A stretch of DNA of 64,000 nucleotides from Cloeon dipterum. Its lineage: Eukaryota; Arthropoda; Insecta; Ephemeroptera; Baetidae. The stretch's first letter is position 1; every line of letters begins with the position of its first letter. Positions 41,922 to 53,035 of this stretch are shown piece by piece. The DNA is taken from positions 13,826,001 through 13,890,000 of the forward strand of contig NC_088788.1 of the NCBI RefSeq assembly GCF_949628265.1, read 5' to 3'. The notes under the pieces are model-generated. The model ran no database searches and was not told the origin of the DNA. It saw nothing but the letters and a program-made list of their open reading frames with translations. The position numbers and the translations under genes were made by a program.

Positions 41922-42393
41922 AGCTTTTAGCTGTATAGTTTATTTGTGTACAAATTTGATACTCATGGATTTTCTATGGTGTTACAACATCTTATCATTT
42001 TTCTATCCATCAATTAAAACATTGATCATGCTATTTGAAATGAAATCCTTTGTTTTTCTCACAAGAAAGACCTGCTAGGTAGATAATACAATTCATTATG
42101 CCAATTATCGAAATTATGTTTGATTTTAAAGAGGTTAACATGAGAGGATTGCATAATTTTTATGCTATAGTAAACCGGGCAAACCATAAATTGAATTATT
42201 AGACAGAACAATTTTAATTAGAAAATTTTAAGGTCCTTTAATAAAAATCAGTGAGCTAGTAACAGACTTTGTCATTTATTTAACTTAAAACAATAATTTA
42301 CATTGCTGATTTAGACGTGAATGTTGAAATTTGCTGAACATCACCTACAACAGGGAGGAGCCTATCCCGAGTGAAATGCACTGCCGCGTTGGT
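41922..42393. terminator. Convergent 3' ends of Polr3A and UQCRC2
   Basis: The two genes converge with 472 bases between stop codons. A plus-strand ATTAAA at 42013-42018 and AATAAA at 42240-42245 could serve Polr3A. A minus-strand AATAAA (plus 42275-42280) lies 114 bases past the UQCRC2 stop. If the distal plus signal is used the transcripts would nearly meet or overlap. Confidence 0.55.
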
Positions 42394-44743
42394 CTACTTG
42401 AGTTGGTCGAGGTAGGGAACCTGGCTGAGGTTGCCGACGGCAGCCATGGCCAACTTGCCCGAGGAAACCTTCTTGGCAGCCTGCGGAACAAAAACACGCT
42501 CAGAACAGAAGTGAATCGCATTCAACCAACTTACAGCAGCAACATCAGCGGTGGACACAGAGTCGATAAGTCCCAACACCTGCGAGGAAGGAGCAACAGA
42601 GCCACGGAGAACAGCTTCCAGGCCAATCGATTCGATTAGCCCACTGCCGGTCTCGGTTTCCTGCAGAAGCTGAGCCTTCAACTGGCTCTTGGCGCGCTTC
42701 ACGTCGGCATCAGACACAGACAGGGAGCGCAGACTCCTCACCACGGCCTCAACAGCCTAGGCGAAAAATAATTTATTCAGATATTAAAATTTTTACAATT
42801 AAACAGTCTCAAAGTAGGAAATAAAAACTTTCAAGTCAAAACTGGATATGATTAAACTGACAGTTCAATTTAATTTTTCTTGTAATATATGATGGGAATT
42901 CAGCGGTTTTTGAAAAATGATATAACCTTTCCAGCAACATTGCTAGGGGCGGCAACAACAGCACCAAAGAGGCCAGCGTCGGAGTAGCTCGTGTTGAAGG
43001 CTGAGGCAGCAATTACTTCGTTTTCTGCAGCAGCGGCTGCCGCCTTGGCCACAGGGGAAGTAGCGGCACCATTGCTCCACTTCACTGAGGGGCCGGCTCC
43101 AGCTACCTTGTGCAGCAGGGCGAACGTCACTGCATCCTTGGCGTTAGACACACTGCAGGAGCATAACAAAATATTTTGGTCAGATGATTTTAATCAGACA
43201 ATAATTATCAGATGGAAATAAAATATTCATTATTTTACTACAAATTGTTGGAAAATAAGTGACGAATACTTTAGAAAAATGGTTCAGCTCTTTCGTCTTT
43301 GAATAAATGCAAAATTACACTTCAAAATGTTGAATTTTGGTTCACTCACAAAAACTTTGATACAAAAGTACATTTTTTGCAAATACAATAAGAATTGATT
43401 AAAAGCAATTTGACTTTTTTAAAAATTTCAGCCAATTTTATGAAATAAATATGTGAAACAATTTCTTGGTAATTCATTAATAACAAACTACTCCAGCTGG
43501 GAATTTTTTCTGATTACAATAGCCCCTTTATCAAAACTGCAATGACTGAAAAGGTCAATATTTCTTCCAATTTAGATACAATTTTTGTGAAAAAAATAGT
43601 CAAAAATAGAGAGCTGGATGTTTCTGGTTCAATAGGCAAGTTTTTCCAAAAAATTTATGAGTAAATTGTTCCCATTGCAACATTTTAGTGAAAAAGGGTG
43701 TTTATACCTGGCTCCCTGGGTGGCGATGGCGACGAAGGCTGAGTTGGAAGCGATGTCACGCCTCAGCTCATTGGCGTAGAAGGTGGGCTTGACGGCGGCA
43801 GGTCCATTGGCTGAGTCAAGCGCCAGAGACTGGGCAGCCGGTACGAGCAGCTCCTGGTCAACGCCGACGCCGACAACGGCGCACCTGGCGCTTGTGAAGT
43901 GCTGGTTGACGAAGTGCTGCATCGTCTCGGAGCTGAGCTTGCCGATGTTGTGTTTGGCGACGTATAGGCTGTTGCCGAGGCCGCTGCGGAAAGCTGCCTG
44001 GTGCAGCAGGTCGACGGCCTTAGCCGGCGCAGACAGGCCGGCGAGCTCATACCTCAGCCTGGGCACGGCGTCCGACAGTTCCCACGGCTTGAACGCCTGC
44101 TTTGAGGCGATTTCAAGTAGGAAATTGAGGGTTGGCTCAATGGTGTCGTTGGTCGCCTCCAGGGTGTACGCGATGTGCTCACGGCCCACCTGGCAGGTTA
44201 GGTTGGCGCCGAGCTGCTGCAGATTCCTCGTGATGGCAAAGTGGCTGGCGCCTCTGGTTGCCAATCCAGCCACGATTCTTAGAAAGTGTGCGGCACCCAG
44301 GTTTTCGGACGATTCAAAACGGGAGCCCGCTCTGAAAGATTTTTGAAGTAAGTTCCCAGTTAGAAAATGTTCTGCTTTTAATACTTAAAAGGTGCTGTTT
44401 ATTACAAAAACAAAGCCCTTCTTACCTGAAAAAGACAGAAACTCTGGAAAGTGGAGAGTTATTTTCCACGGAGGCGACGACCAGCTTGTTGGGCAGCACG
44501 GTCGTCTTAGCGTCCTGCGAGGCTGCCGCCTGCAGGGGCTTGGCCGCAGCTTGTCCAGCTGCATACTGTCGTTGCTGCACAAAAATTCAGACGTTATTTT
44601 ACCAACCAATACGTGAAAATTTTCATGCGAAAATTTGCCGGACAAGCAGATTGATTTTTCCGACCTTGACGGCCCTTCAGATTTGGGCCAACCGTGAATA
44701 AACTCACCGCAATAGCTCGCAACAGAGGCGTTTTCGAAGCCAT
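42394..44743 (-). CDS. UQCRC2: Cytochrome b-c1 complex subunit 2 (core protein 2), mitochondrial
   Basis: Exons 44708-44743, 44426-44574, 43708-44331, 42927-43152, 42535-42756 and 42394-42480 join to 447 residues, close to the 453 of human UQCRC2. The N-terminus (MASKTPLLRAIAQRQYAAGQ) is basic and Ser/Ala-rich, consistent with a mitochondrial presequence. The body is an M16 metallopeptidase-like fold: NNSPLSRVSVFFRAGSRFE, GLATRGASHFAITRNLQQLGA, LRYELAGLS. The usual zinc-binding HXXEH is absent, as expected for a core protein 2. The C-terminal AAKKVSSGKLAMAAVGNLSQ is typical of the family. It supports complex III assembly in the inner membrane. The 54-base intron at 42481-42534 is open in frame; its removal is supported by conservation of AAKKV. 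Confidence 0.95.
43153..43707 (-). other. AT-rich intron of UQCRC2
   Basis: Intron between exons 3 and 4 with donor GTATAA and acceptor CCTGCAG; no embedded feature recognised. Confidence 0.8.
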
Positions 44744-47700
44744 CGCGGACCGGGATGTTCAATTTGCAGCTCAAACCGTCCTTTTTCAAAGAAAGTTCGA
44801 CCTGCCGTAGACAAATATGTCTGCAGACCAGATTTTTTCGAATCGGAAAGGACAGCCGATGGAAGAAGAAACCGAGTGACAAGCCCACTTTTCAGGCACA
44901 GCGGCGCCAAAATTCAAAACTTCAACAAGTGGCGGGAAGCAATGGGTGATATGATTACTATTTTTATGCTAGATATCATTTTATTATTAAAACGACGTAT
45001 CAAATACATAAATAATTTGCATGAATTATGAATTTATTTATAATTTTATTATTATAGAAATTAAGCTCAGAATGAATAAATATTTTTTAAACTCTAGGCG
45101 AATCTCCCCTTATATAAAATAAGAAAATATCGTAAAAATCCAGTCAGTGCAGGATTGTTTTCAATTTTTTTTACCAATATTAAAAATTTTTGAAGTTAAT
45201 AGTGAATAATCCTAATTAAAAAATCCGAAAATTCCAAAAACTCTTAATTTCTAAATTTGGAATTTCTCCTGATATAGATGAATAATGTGATAGAGTTTTA
45301 CAGTTGATTCACGTGAATTTCTCTTTTAAAAATGTGTCATTGTATTATGACAGAGTAAATAAAACAAAATATGTTAAAGTGATTATTTTTAATACTTTCT
45401 TACAATATCATAAATTGATAACTTGTGTCGTGTAGGGAAATAAAAAAAATTGTATTTAAAAATTGTTTTCAATCCTGTTCCATCTTACATCTATGACACA
45501 ACAAGTTTATCTGGTGTCCTCTAAAATAGATTGCATTCATCATCGACGAAATTTGTATATGTATGTCCTTTCCTGCGTTTTTTCCTTAAAAAGAAAGGAA
45601 CAAAATTGCTCTTCTTTTAAGTTTCATAGTGTAAGAAAGGAAAGTAAACAAAGAGACTACATCATTTAAACTTTCGTTAGATGAACAAAAGTTTTAAGAA
45701 AACTTTTATAAATTGTTTTTTAACTTCCTTTTTTGTCAGACCAAGACATCCTCATATCGGTCTGTGCCCTAATTAGCATTGCAGAAGGTACTGCACGTTA
45801 TTATTTTGCTATTTGATTTTTTCTCTAATTTTTATTACAATTCTCCAAGACACGATCTTGCTTAAAATTGGAGAAAATTCAAAAATGTATTAAAAAATTT
45901 GATAGTAAATTCTTTAAAACTGCGTTACGGATAGCATGTGTTTTTGCCTTAAATTTGTAAATAAATTTGTTTTAAATTGGCATGTTGGAAATAAATGCCG
46001 AATTTCAAATTTTAATTGTTTAATAAATGAGTGAAATTGCTCAATTTGTTTCAAAATTGTAAATTATTTATTTAAGCCTCATGGGCCAGACAATTTCGTC
46101 AAGCTTTTTTACGCACGAGCTAATTCGTGGCACATATATTAAATATTAACAGCTGCCCCGCGGGTGTACGAGAGCTGCAGCAGATTGTGCGGAGCGTGGA
46201 GCGAAAAAGCAGTCATCACACACAAACATCACGTAGATATGGCAGCAGGGTCATGTGACCGCGCCGCCCCACCGCCGCACGCGTGATTCTCCCCCATGTG
46301 CTCGCTCTATTTTAATTAATTCAACCCCTCGCCGTGTGACAAAGCAGACGCGTGCGCGAGCCAGACTGCCAGAGCCAAGAGCAAAGCAGAGGAACAGCCG
46401 TGTTTGCGTTCGGCCTGCGAGAAATATTTATTATCTGCCGAAATTTGACAGTCGCATATTGTGATATAGAGGCCGGGGGCTGGAGATCCTGCAACGCTAG
46501 TCAGCCAAATTTGCTTTCAAGACTGAAATTATTTTCAAGCAGATAAGGTAATTATTATCTCATTAATTAATTGTACTTAGAAACCATTTTTTAAAGCTAA
46601 AAATCATATATTAAAATTTGGCTTGAATTTTCTCTTAAAACAAATATAATTAACTCGGTTTTATTCGCAAAATTGCAATTTTAGCTGGTCTTGATCAAGA
46701 TATAGCTGATAGATTTAATGAGAGTGGCAGTGAGTCACAGCGGCGAGCGGCGAAAAAAGCTTTTGAACGCGCAGCTGCTGCCTTTTCATGAAGTCCAATA
46801 ATGCTCGCGCCGGTCCGACACCGCTCAGCTTGCCATTTATCGGTCGCTGTGTGCACTTTTCTTGCTGCCGTCGGATTACGTTTCCACGCAAAGCAAATAC
46901 TCTGCGTGAGCCGGATGCCGCACGAGCTTGACGTCAAAATTTTCAAAATTCCACCCGGTCGGTCGGCGGAGGACAGGAAATTGACGCTGACTGCAGGCAA
47001 GCGCGTATGCAACCCGCTGTGATCGGCAAAAACGCGGGTTGCATAGCCAAACAGTCGCTTTTTAACTAGCGGCGACGTCAGCGCAAGTCGTTAAATTTCA
47101 ATTTGCTCCAATTCACTCTTCAAACGCAGATGATGACGGCACGTTTCGTACTCTAACAACCCGCTTTCAGACTTCTGAACATCAGCGTTTACTCGAGATT
47201 TTTCATGTATGACATGTTTGGGATTATCAAAACGACGCACTGTGCCATTTTTTACCAGTTAAGATATCGATGCCACTTTTTTAAGAAAAATAGTTAATCA
47301 CATTCAAATTATTTTAAAAGAGAAAATCAAAACTTATATTTTAAAAATCATCAATTAACAAAGAAAAGGTTTTGTACCAAAAATTAACCCATTTATGGAG
47401 AATTGCTGCGAAATGATATGAACTAAATTAGACAAATTTTAGAATTTACTAAAATAGCTTTGGATGAAATCGTAAGTCAATTGAGTAAAATATAAAAGTC
47501 GATTGTAGCAATGAGATTTCTAGTCCATCGACTATTTTCTACCAGTCATTTAATTCTGATTTTTTAATTTACTTGTAAAATTCGTCTTAAAAACATTATT
47601 TTTGCTTAAATTGAATATTTTGGACCAAAAAACAAACATTGAGCCAAAATGACGAAACAGTAAATAAAATTAAAACCCTGATTTTCCTCTCAAATTTTTA

Positions 47701-48640
47701 CCATTGATATTAATTTTAATTTAATCCGTGGTAATTTTTTCTTGCATTCATTCGGATAATTAAAAAAATTAAATTCAAGCATATTGTAAAAAAGAAAGTG
47801 CATTTTCTTAAATTGTTTGTTGAAATTTCTTGCTTTATAATAAATATTTTTTCATATTTGAGAACGTCTAAATTTAGATGGAAAAATAAAAATCAATCAA
47901 TATTGGGCTTCTGAAACGTAGTTTTTTAGCTTAAGATGGAATAATAATGTTCTATATAGCTACAGTTGGTTTGCTGTCTCTCCCTTCCATAAAAGACATC
48001 AGCAATTATTTCTACCAACATTCCAGAAATTTTTAATAATGAAAAAAAAAGAAAAAAGTAGACACTTTGCAATTATTAAATTATTTGGATATTTTACTGC
48101 CCGTGGAAAAACGTATTTGTCTCTTTTCCTTGCTTCATTTATCAAATTTTGGAGGTTAATTCATGGCGCACTGTTTGCTACAAATTCTCTTTGACAACCT
48201 TTTTACAAAAATTTATAAAATTTTTCCTTCAAGAATTGTCTGGAAATAGGGAGCTTCCAAATTTCTTATGGAATTTGAGGCTTGTGAATTTTAAAGGAGG
48301 GTGGAAGCGACATTCTTGTAGAGTTTTGCCGCTTTTATATTTGGTTTGTGATCACTGCTTTGGCGTTTGCGTGCAGGCAATCGTGATTAAGAATTCTCGT
48401 AAATTCGGTGGGTTGGATTTTGTTTTTCAGATAAATTACAAAATTACAGTCCAAAAACAGATTGTAAGGAACGAAATTTGAATTCAATCTCTCATTATTT
48501 AATCACATCATGCTCTAGCATTTTTTATCTTTTGCCTTTTACTGCGGCGAGAGATTAACTTGGTATTAATAACTTTCGCTAATTATTTTTATTTGATATT
48601 TGCTTGCGTTATTTAGAATTTTTATGTTTTTTTGCAGAAA
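44744..48640. other. 3.9 kb intergenic stretch right of UQCRC2
   Basis: This contains the UQCRC2 promoter near 44750-44940 and then AT-rich sequence. Two GC-richer islands, 46150-46520 and 46720-47180, may be regulatory or 5' UTR exons of a gene to the right; neither shows protein-like conservation in any frame. The left island contains the palindrome GGTCATGTGACC at 46249-46260. No RNA gene or named repeat was found. Confidence 0.45.
46249..46260. promoter_or_regulatory. Palindromic E-box GGTCATGTGACC
   Basis: A perfect 12-base palindrome centred on CATGTG with GTC/GAC flanks. It resembles the MITF/TFEB M-box/CLEAR site (GTCATGTGAC). It lies in a GC-richer island with no gene model of its own. 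Function is inferred from the motif only. Confidence 0.35.
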
Positions 48641-48889
48641 ATGTTGCCCGTCCATCACATCACCCACGGCGAGTGTCCAGCAGGGCAGCGGCAACGCGCC
48701 CACGAGGTGCTGCAGCGGTTGCGAAGCGACAAGGAGCACGTACAAGAGATGATCGCGCGCGACCATAGCGGCACCGGCAGCTACTTCAGTCCGGACGATG
48801 CCATGCTGATCGCGGTGGCCTTCCTCGGCACACCCCTGTTCGCCAAGGGCAACAGCCCCCTGTGCGCCAAGGTGGCCAACGAACGTTGA
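48641..48889 (+). CDS. Orphan GC-rich coding exon (82 codons), hypothetical protein
   Basis: A strong acceptor (TTTTTTTGCAG, AG at 48636-48637) is followed by AAA-ATG and an 82-codon frame to TGA. Third positions are overwhelmingly G or C in this frame, in contrast with AT-rich flanks, which is the pattern of real exons in the flanking genes (NPLP1, netrin). The product begins MLPVHHITHGECPAGQRQR, then a charged helix (VLQRLRSDKEHVQEMIARD) and a hydrophobic segment (DDAMLIAVAFLGTPLF). I do not recognise a family. It may be the last exon of a longer gene whose upstream exons I could not find, in which case the ATG need not be the start. A minus-strand frame also spans it but lacks splice support and codon bias. 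Confidence 0.55.
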   Translation: MLPVHHITHGECPAGQRQRAHEVLQRLRSDKEHVQEMIARDHSGTGSYFSPDDAMLIAVAFLGTPLFAKGNSPLCAKVANER

Positions 48890-49150
48890 GCTGCTTGTCT
48901 TATTAATGTCAAGCGAGAAGAGGGAAATGAGACAGAGAGGAGCGTGTGCCAAAGCGTTTTTAGTCAACACGTGACGATTGCTAGTCTGCAGATGCATAAT
49001 AAGTAGTTATAAATATACCTCTTTTAAATGTGAGCTTACGTGAGATTCGTTTATTCGCCAAAGCGTTGTTTTATTTTAATTAGCACGTTTATTTGCCCGT
49101 CTCCGTGCGCGCGTAACGATCGTTTTGCATTTTTATCAGCGCGTTGCATG

Positions 49151-49171
49151 CACACACACACACACACACAC
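49151..49171. repeat. (CA)n microsatellite
   Basis: About ten CA units followed by a CTCACGGCGCGCGC tract. Confidence 0.9.
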
Positions 49172-52100
49172 TCACGGCGCGCGCATATTTTAACCCGACG
49201 CTCACCGCAGAGATAACGCAGGCTGGATTATCCGCGGGAATATAATAGCCGCTGGTTGATGATGTCGCTATCTCGGGCGTGCACTCGCTGCTGATTTCAA
49301 TGCAGGAATCATCCAACTTATGTTGCAATGCAATTATTTTCAAAGTGTATATGAGTGCACACATTTCAAAAATGTTCACCTTGCTTCAATGCAAGAATGC
49401 ATTTATATTAATCTCGGGCTCTGGATTTCTAGTTGGAAACTTCAATGCTTGCTCTTGACGCTGGATTTTTGATCCAATTAAGTATATTATATTAATCTGT
49501 ATAAAGGCAATTCAAAAATATGTGGAAGTATAATAAAATGTCAACAAATAATTATTGTTTCTTAAAACTCGTGTTTTCTTCCCAGCTCTCCTGATCCGTT
49601 TAAAATATATAATCGTAAAAATTATCGATGGCTTCAAAGCAGCAGGCAAATATCAGAAATGCACTAACTCCATGACTGACTAAAGAGTGCAAAAATATAA
49701 AATAATTCAATCTATGAAGACTGTGTAAGATCTAGAACAATAAATAATTTTTAAATTTGTTCATAAAAACAGTCTATTTACTTTTGAGTAATTATTTTTT
49801 AATTAAGAGTTATTAGGTCAAGTTGAATGGTCAATATTTTAACGTAAAAAACATTGCGACTCCTTAGAATGTTTTTAAGTAAAAGAAATTTTCTTGAAAC
49901 AGATTTAGCAAAAACTGTCCAATATTGCGAATTAATTAATTTTTTGGAAATATCCGCTCTTACTGCGCATTAAAAAATATCTAAAATTCCCGACCCTTTC
50001 AATAATTCACATAATGAAATAAATGTTGGTGCGAGTTCATTTTCAAATCATGAGAGAGGAAACTATTTCCCACTTGCTGCTATTTCTATGCCAGGATGAA
50101 ATTTAATTTGCCAAGTCCGTGCACAACAGTTTGTATTCCGAGTGTGTGTCTTATCTCTTCTGCATGCGCAGCAGAGAGTCTAGGCACCGCAGCACCGACA
50201 ACAGAACTGTGCCGTGCTCTCTCGGTGCTTGTTGTCTGCGCTCAGGAGTCAGGAAACCCTTTTATTCAAAGGGCGAACAGAGATAAAAGACATTCGCGGC
50301 GCGAGATAAAAGGAGAGCGACGCGAGATCGATAATTTTCGCCGACTGGCGGTCGCTCAAGCCTCGAGTGCAAAAGCGCACGACGATGGATGGTGCGGTGT
50401 GTGCATAAAAAGGTCGCCTTTTGCAGCGCTACAGCGATTGCCACTATTTAATTTGACTGCGCGCTGCTGCTTTTTGCGCCGCCGGAATGCACACACACGT
50501 GAGAAGAGGAAGAAGCAACCCAGCAGCCACGGGAACGGCGTACCAGATTCCACAGTCTGCAACGGGAACGACGTGCACTGAATGCACGCGCTCGATTTGT
50601 AAAGGTGGCACGTAACTCAGTGCTGTTGCGGTTGATGCAAATTAAATTGTCACAGCAGTTAATATTCTCTCTGATTTGATATTCCCCGGACGCTCAATAT
50701 TTAAAAAGGAAAAATTCAAATCGTTAAATGTTTTCAGACCAACTGCGAGTGCAGATGGCAAACAACTTTCACGTGAGCTTTGGTCTCATTAAGACGTTCA
50801 TTCATTTGCAGGACTCAAACGCGCACTGCTTTCTTAAGATCAGTATCTTAATCGTCTTTAAGGAATGTTGCGAAACAAACTCGCTCCGCATTTGGAAACA
50901 TCTCTCATTTCAGCGATCAACCCCTCGCGCGCGTTGTTTACGCCACAGGCAATTGCCTCCGATAAAATAAAATAACTTTGGTCAGTCTCTCATTACGATG
51001 CTGTGCAGGAAACGGAGAGTAATGGTTGGATAACTTTTCACGTCGCACACTGTTTTAGTGCTTGCCCGCACAGCCAGCAGAAAAGCAAATAACTCCTCGC
51101 AAAACTGGCTCTAGGCCTGCCTGCTCTTTCTGACTAAAACTTCTTTAGCTGACGTTAGCCAAAGCTGGATCTCGGTAGATGAATGAGACTCCGTGCTTCG
51201 TGTGTGTGTCTCCTCAATTAAGCTTAAATTTGATCTGTATTTCAACTCACATGGGACTGATTCGCTAACCTCAAAGTCATGTTTTTTTTCATTTAATAGA
51301 AGTTTCTTTGATACAGGATTGAGGAAAAACATCGATTCAAAGCTGATTTCTGCTGTACAATTGAACACAATGGGCATCCAAAAGATCAACAGCAGCTTAA
51401 ATAAATGTAGGGATTTAGAGCTTAAACCACAATAGAAACGTGAGGAATGGAGTTTTTCACCCCCTCATATTCATTTTGTCAACAACAAAGTGCTATGCTA
51501 GAGTTTTCCCAAGAGAAGATCCGAGTCACGGAGAGAATAGAAGTTTTATGCTGCTAATGCAAAACAAAAACGCAGTGCAGAGTGAATCCGTGAGAAACGA
51601 TGCTTCATGAAAAAAAATCTTTATCTCTCTAGAATTAATTGTTTAATTTATAATTTACTGTATTTTTTTTAAATTCTGCGGACGGTACTGACAAAAGTAG
51701 CAAAGTAATCAAATTCTGGAATTTTTAAAAATGGGAATATGAGAGATTTTTTTCCGAATTTTCAAACAGCTAAATGAAGATTTTTATTATTGGTACAGTA
51801 TATGGTCTAACAAAGAGCAAAATTTCAATTTAACCTGTAATGTGGTTTTAGGGATGTTTTTTATTTTTGTTTAAAGTCAAATATTTTGAATATTTCTAAA
51901 GAAAATTACTATCTAGGGTGGAATTTGAAAAATATTCACTTGGGTTTCATTTAGTTCGCAATGAAAGACAAAATATCCAAAGACAGTAACAACTACTGAC
52001 AGAAGTAAAGATTCAATTCATCATACTATCAAATGGGAAAAATTCAAATTCCTTCAAAAACCAATTTACTGTTCATGTTTAAAAAGAACAGCAAGAAAAT

Positions 52101-52689
52101 TATGATTTGAAATTAAATGTTAAGGAATGTTCAGGTTAAGTCGGGCAACAAAATCTGTGCAAATTTTGTTATATGTTTTAAAATTGTTGATAGATGCCTA
52201 CGAAGGCAGATGCACGCGAGGTTGTTCATAATTTGCAAAAAAAAATCGAAATTTTTATCAAAAACAGTCAGTAAACCAAATTTTACCTAAATTGGACAAA
52301 CACGGCGTATATCAATTTCGAAAAATTGAGCAATGATAATTAAAGTAGATAGCAATGCTGTGTATCGAAAAATTTTGACCAGGCTTGGTTCAAACCTGCC
52401 AGGGTACTTGAATTGAACGAGATTGCTACTTATCAAACGTATATAGAATCGCTAGAGTTTTCATGTCCAAATTGAAGGAGTTTAATGAGTTAATAATAAA
52501 ATTTTAATTGATACATTTAGCTCATTGATCTTTTGTAAATTCAAAAAGTCGGCTCACAAATTTCAACTTTTAGAGGACGGGTAATTTTTCAGTATATTTT
52601 GGTTCTATCACAAAATAAAATTACAGGAAATTTTTTAGATAAATTTCAAACGGAGGATTGCAAGAATTTTACTTCGAGCCCTGACGAAG

Positions 52690-53035
52690 AGATTCAGGGT
52701 ACGTCTGCGTAGTGCCCCTGAGAGGACGGGCCTGAGATTCGGTGAGCGTTCCGCCACTGGGCGCTCACCACATTCCGGGTGCACATTCTCACTTCATTCA
52801 GGGTGGACAACCTTGGAACAGGTGTTCGCCGGCCGCCGTGTCTCTGGATCTCTTCTGCATCTGCGGCCGGCCGGCCGAGGCAGCGGAGGAGGAGCCTGCG
52901 GCGGCGGCGGCGGCCGGGGAGGGAGGGCCGCGCGCTGCGAGCAGAGCAGACGCTGATGCTGCGAGCTGTGTCAGTGAGTATTGGGACGCGGAGTGCGTCG
53001 CTCACGTGCGCACGTGTCATGCCCGAGTGAGAAAC
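52690..53035 (+). promoter_or_regulatory. Probable netrin 5' UTR
   Basis: GC-rich sequence leading into the netrin start codon. The reading frame is open upstream of the chosen ATG back to 52742. Translation from there would place a low-complexity Ala/Glu-rich stretch before the signal peptide, so I treat it as untranslated. No TATA box is apparent. Confidence 0.4.

Larger units (their letters stand above)
48890..53035. other. 4.1 kb between the orphan exon and netrin
   Basis: This holds a (CA)10 tract at 49151-49171 and AT-rich DNA. A GC-richer block at 50090-50580 is open for 161 codons on the plus strand but lacks protein-like features. It has several GATAAAAG/GAGATAAAAG phrases (50280-50330) and may be regulatory. 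From 52690 the sequence becomes GC-rich and is probably netrin 5' UTR. Confidence 0.45.

Noticed and set aside
42481-42534. Open reading through the last UQCRC2 intron, giving a longer protein.
   Set aside because: The 54 bases have strong GTAAGT and CCGCAG ends. Removing them restores ADVAA-AAKKVSSGK, the conserved family sequence; the in-frame read-through is coincidental.
48566-48997. A 143-codon minus-strand frame across the orphan exon.
   Set aside because: Codon bias and the splice acceptor support the plus strand. The minus frame is a mirror of the GC-rich plus exon.
50096-50581. A 161-codon plus-strand open frame left of netrin.
   Set aside because: It has no domain, signal or codon bias like real exons here, no splice context, and contains repeated GATAAAAG phrases. 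It is more likely regulatory DNA that happens to be open.
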